DNA of 64,000 nucleotides from Lysobacterales bacterium (lineage in GTDB: Bacteria > Pseudomonadota > Gammaproteobacteria > Xanthomonadales > Ahniellaceae): positions 1 to 64,000 of the forward strand of contig JACPFU010000027.1 in assembly GCA_016182785.1 (NCBI GenBank), given 5' to 3'. Both the position numbers and the translations under genes were made by a program. This document shows positions 1-8,950 of the stretch, in pieces (position 1 is the first letter of the stretch; every line of letters starts with the position of its first letter). The notes under the pieces were generated by a model. That model had not been told where the DNA came from, did not search any database, and saw only the letters and a program-made list of their open reading frames with translations.

Positions 1-106
1 TCACGTCTGCTGGCGTCTTACAATCGCCCAACAGACCATCCAACACATTGTCGTCCAGCTTCTTTGCCACTGCTTCTGCTCCTTGCGGCCAACGCCGCCA
101 TTCCAT
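1..106 (-). CDS. IS256-family transposase, N-terminal fragment
   Basis: This frame starts at an ATG at 104-106 and runs leftward off the window, so only about 35 residues are visible. They include LDDNVLDGLLGDCKTPADV, which matches the opening of IS256-type (mutator superfamily) DDE transposases, where an LL-x-D-x-K-x-P-E/A-D stretch precedes the conserved core. The catalytic residues lie outside the window. The protein would cut and rejoin the ends of its own element. The call rests on one short segment, so the family is likely but not certain. Confidence 0.6.
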   Translation of the reverse strand, partial: MEWRRWPQGAEAVAKKLDDNVLDGLLGDCKTPADV

Positions 107-141
107 CAGGGAGCAGTTACACAGTTCAAATTACAGACTCG
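1..141 (-). mobile_element. End of an IS256-family insertion sequence (cut by window edge)
   Basis: The first 141 bases look like the transposase-proximal end of an IS256-type element that continues off the left edge. On the minus strand an inverted-repeat-like segment at about 117-141 contains TTTGAACTGTGTAACT, and the TGTGTAA core is typical of IS256-family termini. A transposase reading frame begins right after it. The outer boundary near 141 is inferred from the terminal-repeat likeness, because neither the other end nor the target duplication is in the window. Confidence 0.6.
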
Positions 142-332
142 ATCTCCCCGCGAATTCTGGCCGAGGGATCCAATGCCCGCTCTTGGCCGAAAGCGGACAT
201 CGCTCGAACGTCGATCAGCGATGGCCTGATCGAACGACCAGATCGATCGGTGCGACACCAAATGCTCGATGAAGTCGCGGCAGAGTGCATAACGCATCGG
301 TGCGTGCTTGGCGTGAACCCGCGTCGGTCGTC
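142..332. other. Intergenic stretch, no gene supported
   Basis: The stretch between the IS end and the stop codon of the aminopeptidase gene has lower GC than its surroundings. Short frames exist on both strands but none has a ribosome binding site, recognisable product or GC-rich third positions. It may be the downstream region of pepN or flank disturbed by the insertion sequence. Confidence 0.5.
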
Positions 333-2969
333 TCACCCGGACAACGCCCGCGCGACGATTTCGCTGGTGTCGCGCGAGAGGCCGGGGGTGCCGGCGAGGC
401 GTTCGAGTTCGTTGCGCATCAGCGCCGCGCGTCCCGGTTCGATGCGACGCCAGCCGTTGAACACCGCGGCGAGGCGCGCGGCGATCTGCGGGTTGATCGC
501 GTCGAGCACTGCCAGCTGCGCGCCGATCAGGCGGTAGCCACCGCCGCCGGCGTCGTGGAAGCGCACGCGGTTCTGGCGCGCGAAGCTGCCGAGCAGGGCG
601 CGCACCTTGTTCGGGTTGCGCAGGCTGAACGCATTGTGGTCGAGCAGGGCGTGCACGCGCTCCAGCGTGCCCGGCTGCGGGTTGGTCGCTTGCAGCGTCA
701 GCCACTTGTCGATCAGCAACGCGTCGTCGGCGTGGCGGCGCTGGAACGCTTCGGCCAATGCCTGCGCGCCGGGTACGGCGTGGTGCATCAGCGCCGCGAG
801 TGCCGCCAGGCGTTCGCCCATCGCCGCGGCTTCGGCGTACTGGCGCTGCGCGACTTCGGCGTGCGCGCTTGCATCCGCGCTCATCAGCAGCTGCAGCGCA
901 CGTTGCCGGAAGCGCCGTGCCGCGGTCGCGGTTGCCGCGTAGCCGCCGCGAGCGGGCGCGGCGAGGGCTTCGCGCCGCGCCAGCAGCGCGTCCACCAGGT
1001 GCCGGCCGATGGCCGCGCGCAGCTGCTCGCGCAGGGCGTGCAGCCGCGTCGGATCGAGCGCGTCGATGCGTTCGCCGAGCGTGATCTCGTCCGGCGGTTC
1101 CAGGCATTCGGCGACCAGCGCCGGATCGAGCGCCGTGTCCGCGACCAGTCGCGCCAGCGCCGCGAGCAGCACCTGCAACGAGTCGCTGCGTTCGAGCGCG
1201 CCGTCGCGGTAAGCCGCAAGCAGGATGCGCTCGCCGAGCACCTGCGCGGCGTCGAAGCGATTGAACGGATCGTGTTCGTGGGCGATGCGAAACGCCAGTT
1301 CGGCGTCGTCGACCGCAAACTCCAGTCGCACCGGCGCCGAGAAGTCCTGCAGCAGCGACGCCACCGGACGCGCCGCGATGTCCTCGAACACGAACTCGGC
1401 CTGCGCCTCGCTGAGCAGCAGCACGCGCTGCGTCGCCGCGGCTTGCGTCTCTCCGGCCAGGCGCAGCGGATACGGCGCGCCGTCGGGTGCATACAGCATC
1501 ATCCGCACCGGGATCGGCAGCGGCAGCTTGTGCGCCTGGCCCGGGGTCGGCGCCAGGTGCTGGACCAGGCGCAGGTGTGCGCGTCGCGTATTCGCGTCGT
1601 GCTGCAGTTCGGCGCGCAGCAGCGGCGTGCCGGCCTGCGCGTACCACAGCCCGAGCGCGTCGAGGTCGGCGCCGTTGGCATCGGCCATCGCGCGCAGGAA
1701 GTCGTCGCAGGTCACTGCCTGACCATCGTGGCGCTGGAAATACTGGTCCATGCCGCGGCGGAAGCCGTCGTGGCCGAGCAGGGTGCGATACAGCCGCACC
1801 ACTTCCGCGCCCTTGTCGTACACGGTCGCCGTGTAGAAGTTGTTGATCTCGCTGTACGCCGCCGGACGCACAGGATGCGCGAACGGGCCGGCGTCTTCGG
1901 GAAACTGCAGCGAGCGCAGCTGGCGCACGTCGTCGATGCGCTTGACCGCGCGCGAGCCCTGATCGGCCGAAAACTCCTGGTCACGGAACACGGTGAGGCC
2001 TTCCTTCAGCGACAGCTGGAACCAGTCGCGGCAGGTGATGCGGTTGCCGGTCCAGTTGTGGAAGTACTCGTGCGCGACCACCGCTTCGACGTAATCGAGG
2101 TCGGCGTCGGTGGCGGTCTCGGGGTCGGCGACGATGGCCTTGGCGTTGAAGATGTTGAGGCCCTTGTTCTCCATCGCGCCCATGTTGAAGTCATAGGTCG
2201 CGACGATGTTGAACACGTCGAGGTCGTAGGCGCGGCCGAACTCGCGTTCGTCCCAGATCATCGCCCGCTTCAGGCTCTCCATCGCGTGCGTGCAGCGCCC
2301 GATCGCCTGCGCCTCGGCGTGGATGCGCAGGCGCACGTCGCGGCCTTCCATGGTGCGGAAATGGTCCTCGACGAATTCGAGCTGGCCGGCGACGATCGCG
2401 AACAGGTAGCTCGGCTTCGGCCACGGGTCGATCCACTCGGCGTAGTGGCGGCCGCCAGCGAGGCGGCCGCTGGCGCCGGGATTGCCGTTCGCGAGCAGCA
2501 CCGGGAAGCGCTCGCGGTCTGCCTCCAGGCGCACGCGGTAGCAGGCCATCACGTCGGGGCGGTCGATGAACCAGGTGATGCGGCGAAAGCCCTCGGCCTC
2601 GCACTGCGTGGTCAGGAACGGCCCCGAGCGGTACAGGCCTTCGAGGCGGGTGTTGCGTTCCGGGTGGATCAGCACCTCGCTCTCGAGCACGCATGGCGAG
2701 CTGGCGCCGGGGATTTCGAGCTGGTCGCCGTCGATGCGGTAGTCGGCGGCAGCGAGCGCGCGACCATCGAGGCGCAGCACCTGCGTGTCCAGGTCCTCGC
2801 CCTGCAGGCGCAGCGGTTCGCCGTCGTCGCGCTGCGGGTGGCGTTCGAGCGCAAGCGTCGCGAACACGCGGGTCGCGGCGAAGTCGAGCTCGAAGCGCAA
2901 TGCGACGTCGCGCACGCGCCAGGCGGGTGGCCGGTAGTCGCAGAGCCGGATCGGGGTGTCGTTGGCCAT
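333..2969 (-). CDS. pepN: Aminopeptidase N (M1 family)
   Basis: This 878-residue protein is a cytosolic zinc aminopeptidase that removes N-terminal residues from peptides. The GAMEN substrate-binding motif is at residues 264-268. The zinc motif HEYFH is at 300-304, with the third ligand Glu323 in KEGLT, giving the canonical HExxH-x18-E. Length and C-terminal helical region fit the gammaproteobacterial PepN type. The start ATG at 2969 begins MANDTPIRL; longer upstream frames run into the DUF58 gene and are not plausible. Only 4 bases separate it from that gene, so it is probably the last gene of the seven-gene MoxR operon. Confidence 0.95.
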   Translation of the reverse strand: MANDTPIRLCDYRPPAWRVRDVALRFELDFAATRVFATLALERHPQRDDGEPLRLQGEDLDTQVLRLDGRALAAADYRIDGDQLEIPGASSPCVLESEVLIHPERNTRLEGLYRSGPFLTTQCEAEGFRRITWFIDRPDVMACYRVRLEADRERFPVLLANGNPGASGRLAGGRHYAEWIDPWPKPSYLFAIVAGQLEFVEDHFRTMEGRDVRLRIHAEAQAIGRCTHAMESLKRAMIWDEREFGRAYDLDVFNIVATYDFNMGAMENKGLNIFNAKAIVADPETATDADLDYVEAVVAHEYFHNWTGNRITCRDWFQLSLKEGLTVFRDQEFSADQGSRAVKRIDDVRQLRSLQFPEDAGPFAHPVRPAAYSEINNFYTATVYDKGAEVVRLYRTLLGHDGFRRGMDQYFQRHDGQAVTCDDFLRAMADANGADLDALGLWYAQAGTPLLRAELQHDANTRRAHLRLVQHLAPTPGQAHKLPLPIPVRMMLYAPDGAPYPLRLAGETQAAATQRVLLLSEAQAEFVFEDIAARPVASLLQDFSAPVRLEFAVDDAELAFRIAHEHDPFNRFDAAQVLGERILLAAYRDGALERSDSLQVLLAALARLVADTALDPALVAECLEPPDEITLGERIDALDPTRLHALREQLRAAIGRHLVDALLARREALAAPARGGYAATATAARRFRQRALQLLMSADASAHAEVAQRQYAEAAAMGERLAALAALMHHAVPGAQALAEAFQRRHADDALLIDKWLTLQATNPQPGTLERVHALLDHNAFSLRNPNKVRALLGSFARQNRVRFHDAGGGGYRLIGAQLAVLDAINPQIAARLAAVFNGWRRIEPGRAALMRNELERLAGTPGLSRDTSEIVARALSG

Positions 2970-2973
2970 GGTC

Positions 2974-4278
2974 TCAGAGGATCCCTTCACGCTTGATCGC
3001 AAGATAGCGCTCGACCAGCGCCGCCGGTAGCGCGTCGCTGTCGACGTCGAGCACGCTGGCGCCATGCGCGCGCAGCGCGTCGTGGGCGTTGCGGCGGTCA
3101 TCGAGGTAGAGCGCCACGGCGCCGGCGAGCAAGGCGCCGTCGAAGTCGGTCGGCAGCGCATCACGCGCGGCGTCGAGCGCCTTCTCGCGCAGGCTGGCGA
3201 CGATCACCACGTGGCGCCGGCGCAGCTGTCGCACCGCGATCAGCAGGTCCTCGACGTCCTCGTCGCGGACGTTGGTGATCAGCACCACCAGCGAACGCCG
3301 CGGCTGGCGTCGTGCCAGTTCGGTGGCCGCGGCCGGGTAGTCGGTCGCGACCGGCTGCGGCTGCAGGTCGTAGACCGCGCCGAGCATGCCGTCGAGCGCA
3401 GCGCCACCGCGCGCGGGCTTGACGAAACGCGCTTCGCCGCCATGCGCGCACAGGCCGACGGCGTCGCCCTGGCGCAACGCGATCCAGGCCAGCAGCAGAC
3501 TGGCGTTGAGCACGTGGTCGAAGTGCGAGAGCGCGCCGTCGCGCGCGAGCATGCGCCGGCCGGTGTCGAGCAGCAGCATCACCTGCTGGTTGCGCTCCTC
3601 GCGGTAGTCGCGCGACACCAGCTTGCGTGCGCGCTGGCTTGCCTTCCAGTCGATCTGGCGCAGGCTGTCGCCCTCGCGGTACTCGCGCAGCTGGTGGAAC
3701 TCGGTGCCGTCGCCGCGCCGCCGCCGCAGGTGCGCGCCGAGCACGCGGCTGGCCTGGTCGGCGCCGATCAGCGCGAGGCGGGTCAGCGGCGCGAAGTCCG
3801 GGTACACCTTCAGCGCCTGCTCCGCCGCGACCAGGCGCCGCTGCGTCCACAGCCGCAGTGGCGCGTGCAGGCGCAGCTGCACCGCAGAGAACACGTAGCG
3901 ACCGCGCTCGTGCGCGGTGATCGCGTAGTCGAAGCGGGTGCTGGCGTGCGCCGCCAGCTGCAGCCGCCGCGGCAGCCCGCTGACCAGGAATTCCGGCGGG
4001 TGGCCGTCGTGCACGTCGACGCGCAGCGCGCGCGCATCGGCCGGGTGCAGGGTGAGCAGCACTTCGCGTCGCACGCCGAGCGGCAGCACCGGCGCGCATT
4101 CGCGCTGCACGCGCGGGGTTGGCAGGTGCAGCAGGCGCGCACCGTCGACCAGCGCCAGCGCGGCGAGCACGGTGGCGCCGAACACCAGCGCGGCACGCGG
4201 CACCCAGCCGAACGCGACCGCGAGGCCGAGCACGGCCAGCAGCAGGACTCCGGCGATGAGCGCCGGGGCCGGTCTCAT
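2974..4278 (-). CDS. DUF58 / von Willebrand A-like protein
   Basis: This 434-residue protein starts with two hydrophobic segments (about residues 7-45), followed by a soluble part. The C-terminal half is a DUF58 domain: conserved text around GDGTEFHQLREYREGDSLRQ, then LLLDTGRRM, a degenerate version of the metal-binding DxSxS loop of VWA folds. DUF58 proteins almost always sit beside a MoxR ATPase and are thought to be its membrane-linked partner. Its start overlaps the stop of the MoxR gene by four bases (ATGA), which indicates translational coupling. Confidence 0.9.
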   Translation of the reverse strand: MRPAPALIAGVLLLAVLGLAVAFGWVPRAALVFGATVLAALALVDGARLLHLPTPRVQRECAPVLPLGVRREVLLTLHPADARALRVDVHDGHPPEFLVSGLPRRLQLAAHASTRFDYAITAHERGRYVFSAVQLRLHAPLRLWTQRRLVAAEQALKVYPDFAPLTRLALIGADQASRVLGAHLRRRRGDGTEFHQLREYREGDSLRQIDWKASQRARKLVSRDYREERNQQVMLLLDTGRRMLARDGALSHFDHVLNASLLLAWIALRQGDAVGLCAHGGEARFVKPARGGAALDGMLGAVYDLQPQPVATDYPAAATELARRQPRRSLVVLITNVRDEDVEDLLIAVRQLRRRHVVIVASLREKALDAARDALPTDFDGALLAGAVALYLDDRRNAHDALRAHGASVLDVDSDALPAALVERYLAIKREGIL

Positions 4279-5258
4279 CGACGCGGCGCCTCGACCTTGG
4301 CCAGCAGCGCGTCCAGCACCTGGTCGACGCGGCGGCCCTCGATCTGCAGCTCGGGCGCGAGCGCGATGCGGTGGCGCAGCGCCGGGCGCGCGATGCGCAC
4401 GATGTCGTCCGGGGTGACGAAGTCGCGGCCGTCGAGCACTGCCTGGGCGCGCCCCGCGCGCACCAGTGCCAGGCTGCCGCGCGGGCCGGCGCCCATCGCG
4501 ATCCCCGGCCAGTTGCGCGTCGCGCGCACGATGCGCACGGCGTAGTCGAGCACCACCGGGTCGAGCGCGATGGTGGCGGTAGCGGCCTGCATCGCGACGA
4601 TCTCCGCCGGGCTCACCACCGCGCGCACGCCGGCGAGATCGAACTGGGTCGCGCTGCCGCTGCTGATCGCCTCGACCATGCGCACTTCGTCGGCGAGCTC
4701 CGGGTAGTCGATCAGGATCTTCAGCAGGAAGCGGTCGAGCTGCGCCTCCGGCAGCGGATAGGTGCCTTCCTGTTCGACCGGGTTCTGGGTGGCGACGGTG
4801 ATGAACGGCGGGTCGAGCGGGAAGCTGCGCGACTCGATCGTGACCTGGCCCTCCTGCATCGCTTCAAGCAGTGCGGACTGGGTCTTGGCCGGGGCGCGGT
4901 TGATCTCGTCGGCGAGCAGCAGGTTCGCAAACACCGGCCCGCGGCGGATCTTGAAGCTCTCGCTCTTCGGGTCGTAGAAGGCGTGGCCGCTGACGTCGCT
5001 CGGCATCAGGTCGGGCGTGAACTGCACGCGCGAGAAGCTGCCCGCCATCGCCGTCGCCAGCGCGCGCACCAGCAGGGTCTTGCCGAGGCCCGGCACGCCC
5101 TCGATCAGCACGTGGCCGCCGGCGAGCAGCGCGACCAGCAACTGGTCGAGCACTTCGTCCTGGCCGATGAAGGCGGCGCCGATCTGGCCGCGGATCGCGG
5201 CAACGCGCTCGACGAGTTCGGGGCCGCTTGGGGTCGGCGCGGGGGCAGCGGTGTTCAT
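4275..5258 (-). CDS. MoxR-family AAA+ ATPase
   Basis: This 327-residue ATPase has Walker A GVPGLGKT at residues 54-61, Walker B LLLADE ending at Asp117-Glu118, and a sensor-1 TQNP motif. This is the MoxR/RavA clade of AAA+ proteins, which act as chaperone-like remodelling ATPases for VWA-containing partners. The start at 5258 (MNTAAPAPTP) overlaps the stop of the DUF4350 gene by four bases. A longer frame continues upstream, but it has no start signal and lies inside other genes. The DUF58 gene immediately after it is its likely partner. Confidence 0.93.
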   Translation of the reverse strand: MNTAAPAPTPSGPELVERVAAIRGQIGAAFIGQDEVLDQLLVALLAGGHVLIEGVPGLGKTLLVRALATAMAGSFSRVQFTPDLMPSDVSGHAFYDPKSESFKIRRGPVFANLLLADEINRAPAKTQSALLEAMQEGQVTIESRSFPLDPPFITVATQNPVEQEGTYPLPEAQLDRFLLKILIDYPELADEVRMVEAISSGSATQFDLAGVRAVVSPAEIVAMQAATATIALDPVVLDYAVRIVRATRNWPGIAMGAGPRGSLALVRAGRAQAVLDGRDFVTPDDIVRIARPALRHRIALAPELQIEGRRVDQVLDALLAKVEAPRR

Positions 5259-6385
5259 AGGCGGCGTTCCAGTTGCAGGAGGGTGGAGAAGGTGGTGTGC
5301 AGGGTTTCGGCGTGGCCAAGCCCGACCGGGTTCAGCGCCTGCCCGATCGCGCCGGCATCGAGCCCGGTGCGCGCCGCGAGCGCGGCGTTGCGCTCGTCGC
5401 CGGCGAGCGCGGCGAGCGCGGGTTCGCGGCTTTGCAGGCGGCGCAGCACGCGTGCCAGCAGCGCGCGATGCAGCGCCGTCGCCTGGCCGCGGCGGAACAG
5501 GAATTCTCCGCTTGCGCGCACGTGTTCGAGCAATGCGCGTCGCGGTTGCGGCCGCGCCGGCAGCAGCGGTCCGAAGCGCTGGCTGCTTCGCCACAGCCAC
5601 AGCAGCAGCGCCAGCGCCGCCGGCAGCAGTGCCGGCCAGCCGTGGCGCACGAGCAGCACGTGGAACGGTTCGCTGTCGCTGCCGCGGAACAGGTGGATGC
5701 GCTTGCGTTCCAGCAGCGGCGCCAGCAGCGCGGTGCCGACCGCGACCGCCTCGGGGCGGTCGAGCGCGCTGTTGTGCAGCATGTCCAGCTCGCTCGCCAG
5801 GTAGACGCGGCCTTCCTCGTACCAGGCGTGCGCGTACCAGTAGCCGGGCTTCTCGTCGTCGAAGCGCGCGAGTGCGGTGTAGTGCGATTCGACGTCGCCG
5901 CCGATGCGCGTGCCGCCGCACATCTCGTAGCTGCGGCTGCCATCGAGCGCGAGCTTGAAGCAGTGCGGCTCGGCCTCCAGCGGCGTCACCCCGAGCTGTT
6001 CGAGCAGCTTGCCGGCGCGGCCCTCGGCGCTGCCCGGCATGCGCAGCAGCAGCAGCGCGCCGCGCTCGACGAACCCGAGCAGCGCGTCGACCTCGGCTTC
6101 GCGCAGGCTGCGCGGATCGAGATCGAGCACGACCGCGCTGGCGCCGGGTTCGACGAAATCCTCGACGCTGAAGCGGCGCCGGTTGAACACCAGGTGCCCG
6201 CGTGCACGCAGTGTCCGCTCCAGCGCCAGCAGCCGGTTGTGGCGTGCCTCCACCCCCGGTGGCGCGCGGAACTCGAACGGCACGCGGTGGAAGTGGGCGA
6301 GGAACCACCAGGTCAGCGCCGCCGCCAGCGCAGCGGCGACGATGCACGATGCGGCCACCAGCAGCAGGCGTCGCGAGCGCGTCAT
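5255..6385 (-). CDS. DUF4350-type membrane protein
   Basis: This 376-residue protein has an N-terminal transmembrane helix (about residues 7-27) and a large extracytoplasmic or lumenal part resembling a glutamine-amidotransferase-like fold without a clear nucleophile. A second hydrophobic helix lies near residues 240-265, followed by a cytoplasmic C-terminus. DUF4350 proteins are standing members of MoxR-DUF58-DUF4129 clusters and have no proven activity. The start MTRSRRLLL at 6385 overlaps the previous gene by four bases. Function is inferred from context only. Confidence 0.8.
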   Translation of the reverse strand: MTRSRRLLLVAASCIVAAALAAALTWWFLAHFHRVPFEFRAPPGVEARHNRLLALERTLRARGHLVFNRRRFSVEDFVEPGASAVVLDLDPRSLREAEVDALLGFVERGALLLLRMPGSAEGRAGKLLEQLGVTPLEAEPHCFKLALDGSRSYEMCGGTRIGGDVESHYTALARFDDEKPGYWYAHAWYEEGRVYLASELDMLHNSALDRPEAVAVGTALLAPLLERKRIHLFRGSDSEPFHVLLVRHGWPALLPAALALLLWLWRSSQRFGPLLPARPQPRRALLEHVRASGEFLFRRGQATALHRALLARVLRRLQSREPALAALAGDERNAALAARTGLDAGAIGQALNPVGLGHAETLHTTFSTLLQLERRL

Positions 6386-7977
6386 GGCGCGGCCAGCCCG
6401 GCGTCGCTGCAGCGCGCGAGCAACGCCTCGAAACGTGCCGCGTCGGGCAGGTCGGCGGCATAGGCGGCGCGTTGCCACTGGCGCACGATGTCCGCGATCG
6501 CGGCAGCGATGCGGGCGTCATCGATGGTCCGCGCCAGGCGCAGCACATCGGACTCGGTCGCGCCCGCGGCCAGCGGGCGCCCGGCGCGCAGCGGGGCCGC
6601 CGCACAGGCGCCGCGATAGAGCAGGGCCATCGCCTCGCGCACCGCTCCGCGCGCGAACAGCGCGCGCGCCGCCGCCGGCAGGTCGGGCGGCAGCGGCTCG
6701 GGTTCGTGGTCGGCATCGACCTCGGCGGCGGCCACGCGGCGTTGCGGGCGCAGGCGTTCGAGCAGGGGCAGGCGCCAGGACGCGACGCGCACGATCAGCA
6801 GCACCAGCAGCAGCGCCAGCAGGATCCACAGGCCGAACTCGGCGAAGAAGCCGAACGCGGCGCTCAGCCAGCGGATCCAGGCCGGTTCGATCCGCTGCGG
6901 AGTCTGCGCGTCCGGCTCGATCCGCTCCCAGCGCTGCAGCGTCTGCTTGGCGCCGAACTCCGGTGCCTCCAGGGTCTTGCCGACCTCGCGCGCGAATGCC
7001 GGGTCCGAGGCTTGCTCGCCGAACACGTCCTGCAGCGAGCGCGACGCGATCACTTCGGCCGACCATGCCTCTTCCGCTGCGTCTTCCTCGGCATCGCCTT
7101 CTTCGGCCTCGGCTTCGGCCTCGACATCCGCATCGGCCTCGATCGCTTGCTCCGGCGCGGCCGCCGCCACCGATGTGGCCGCCCCCGCAAACGGCAGCGC
7201 CAGGACCAGCGCCAGCGCCAGCGCGCCGAGGCGTTGCGCGATGCGACGGAACGCGAGCTCGATATCCCAGGCTTCCAGCTGGGTGCGACGGTTCAGGTAC
7301 AGCGCGAAGCCGGCGCCGACGAACAGCGGCTCGACCACGCTCACCGCCAGGAATCCGACGAAGTTGGTCAGCAGTTGTGCCCAGCGCGGCGGGTCTTCGA
7401 GCAGCACCTCGAACATCATCTGCGCCGACTCGTCCAGAAAGTCGAACGGCACGAACATCAGCGCCAGCACGAACACCGACAGCGTGATCGCCGCCTCGAC
7501 ATGCAGCAGCACCAGGCACAGCGCGATCGCGACCGGGCTGGTCGAGGCGCGTCCGAGCAGCGCCGCGCGCTGGTTGCGTTCGCGCCCGCGCAGACCTTCG
7601 AGCAGCGCCACCGGCAGGCTCAGGCCGCGGGTCAGGTCAATGCGCCGCCACAGCAGCCACGGCAGCACCGCACGCAGGCGGAACTGCTGGCGCAAGGTCG
7701 CGCGCGCCGACGGCGGTGCGGTGAACACCGCGTGCGAGAGGATGTGCAGCACCAGCTGGTCGAACCAGGGCTTCAGCCACCACAGCGCGAGCGCCGCCAG
7801 CCACATCTTCCCGACCGCCCAGGCCAGCGCATTGAGCAGCGCGAACAGCGGCAGCCCGAACAGGAACCAGCTGCGCGCGATCGCGCCGGCGTGGCGGCGC
7901 ACCAGCGCGAAGCCGAGGTCGGCCGCCTCCCACGAGGTGCGCGGACGCAGCGCGATGTGGATGCCCTCAAGTCGCAT
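6382..7977 (-). CDS. DUF4129-type multi-span membrane protein
   Basis: This 531-residue protein has several hydrophobic helices in the first half (about residues 35-260). A strongly acidic Ala/Glu/Asp stretch follows near 275-305, then one further helix near 385-405, and a C-terminal DUF4129 domain ending with a WQRAAYA-type segment. Its role in the MoxR cluster is unknown; it may hold the assembly in the membrane. The ATG at 7977 was chosen because it overlaps the upstream SpoIIM-like gene by only 11 bases. A further upstream start would overlap it more. Confidence 0.82.
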   Translation of the reverse strand: MRLEGIHIALRPRTSWEAADLGFALVRRHAGAIARSWFLFGLPLFALLNALAWAVGKMWLAALALWWLKPWFDQLVLHILSHAVFTAPPSARATLRQQFRLRAVLPWLLWRRIDLTRGLSLPVALLEGLRGRERNQRAALLGRASTSPVAIALCLVLLHVEAAITLSVFVLALMFVPFDFLDESAQMMFEVLLEDPPRWAQLLTNFVGFLAVSVVEPLFVGAGFALYLNRRTQLEAWDIELAFRRIAQRLGALALALVLALPFAGAATSVAAAAPEQAIEADADVEAEAEAEEGDAEEDAAEEAWSAEVIASRSLQDVFGEQASDPAFAREVGKTLEAPEFGAKQTLQRWERIEPDAQTPQRIEPAWIRWLSAAFGFFAEFGLWILLALLLVLLIVRVASWRLPLLERLRPQRRVAAAEVDADHEPEPLPPDLPAAARALFARGAVREAMALLYRGACAAAPLRAGRPLAAGATESDVLRLARTIDDARIAAAIADIVRQWQRAAYAADLPDAARFEALLARCSDAGLAAP

Positions 7978-8950
7978 GCACGCGCCCGCGTCCGCCAAGC
8001 GCCAGCCAGGCCAGCACCACGGTCCAGATCAACGCGCCGCTGCCGAACTTGAGCCAGTCCGGAAAGCTCGCGACCGATGACCAGAACGCCTCGATGAAGG
8101 CGGCGCCGAGCAGCATCACGAACACGCCGAGGATCAGCCGCGCACCAACGCGCCCGGCGGCGAGCAGCGACGCAACGCGGCCGAATTGCCCGGGCGCGAT
8201 CAGCGCGAAGCCAAGGCGCATGCCGGCGCCGCCGGAAATGACGATGGCCAGCAACTCCGGCGCCGAATGCCCGACCACGAAGCGCCAGAACGGGCCGCCG
8301 TAGCCGATGCCGGTCAGGTGTCCGGCGACGCTGCCGATCATCACGCCGTTGCCGACCAGCACGATGATCGAGCCGATGCCGACCAGCAGGCCGCTGGCGA
8401 AACTGCGAAAGCCGATGCTGATGTTGTTCAGGATGTAGTGGCCGAACATCATCAGGTCGGTGCCGCTGTCGCGGCCGATGCGGTCCGGGCGCGACGGGTC
8501 GTACATCTGCTCGATGTTGGCGAGTTCCTCGATGCCGAACACGCTGTGCGCGAGGTCGGGTTGCAGCTGCACCGCCACCAGCATCGCCAGCAGTGGCACG
8601 AAGAACAGCAATGCCGAGGCCAGCATCCAGCCCCAGTGCGCGCGTACCTCGGCCGGGAAGTCGGAAGCGATGAACGCGACCGCGCGCCACCAGCGCGGGT
8701 TCGGCGGGCGATAGAGGATGGTGTGGGTGCGCTCGACCAGTTGCCCGAGGCGCTCGATCAGCATCGGGCTGTAGCCACGCCGGCGTGCCAGTGCCAGTTG
8801 CTGGCAGACGCGGCGATAGCGGCGCGGCACCTCGCTGTCGGCGCAGGCGCCGGGCGCAGGCGGCTGCCGCGGCTTGCGCGCCTGATCGAGCCAGGCACCG
8901 AGTGCCTGCCATTCGCCTTCGTGGCGGCTGCTGAACTGGTCCTGGCGCAT
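7967..8950 (-). CDS. Stage II sporulation protein M-like (SpoIIM/DUF95) membrane protein
   Basis: This 327-residue protein has a soluble N-terminal third with many arginines and then six or so hydrophobic helices. The text ILNNISIGFRSFASG and GHSAPELLAIVISGGAGMRLG is typical of the SpoIIM/DUF95 family. The organism is not a spore former by its other genes. In Gram-negative bacteria this family occurs in MoxR clusters with an RDD protein, as here. The start codon at 8950 shares one base with the stop of the RDD gene (TGATG). Confidence 0.85.
   Translation of the reverse strand: MRQDQFSSRHEGEWQALGAWLDQARKPRQPPAPGACADSEVPRRYRRVCQQLALARRRGYSPMLIERLGQLVERTHTILYRPPNPRWWRAVAFIASDFPAEVRAHWGWMLASALLFFVPLLAMLVAVQLQPDLAHSVFGIEELANIEQMYDPSRPDRIGRDSGTDLMMFGHYILNNISIGFRSFASGLLVGIGSIIVLVGNGVMIGSVAGHLTGIGYGGPFWRFVVGHSAPELLAIVISGGAGMRLGFALIAPGQFGRVASLLAAGRVGARLILGVFVMLLGAAFIEAFWSSVASFPDWLKFGSGALIWTVVLAWLALGGRGRVHAT

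Noticed and set aside
285-2996. 903-codon plus-strand frame opposite pepN
   Set aside because: It is the mirror of a clear aminopeptidase N gene; long antisense frames are common in GC-rich DNA and this one has Arg/Gln/Val-rich text with no family.
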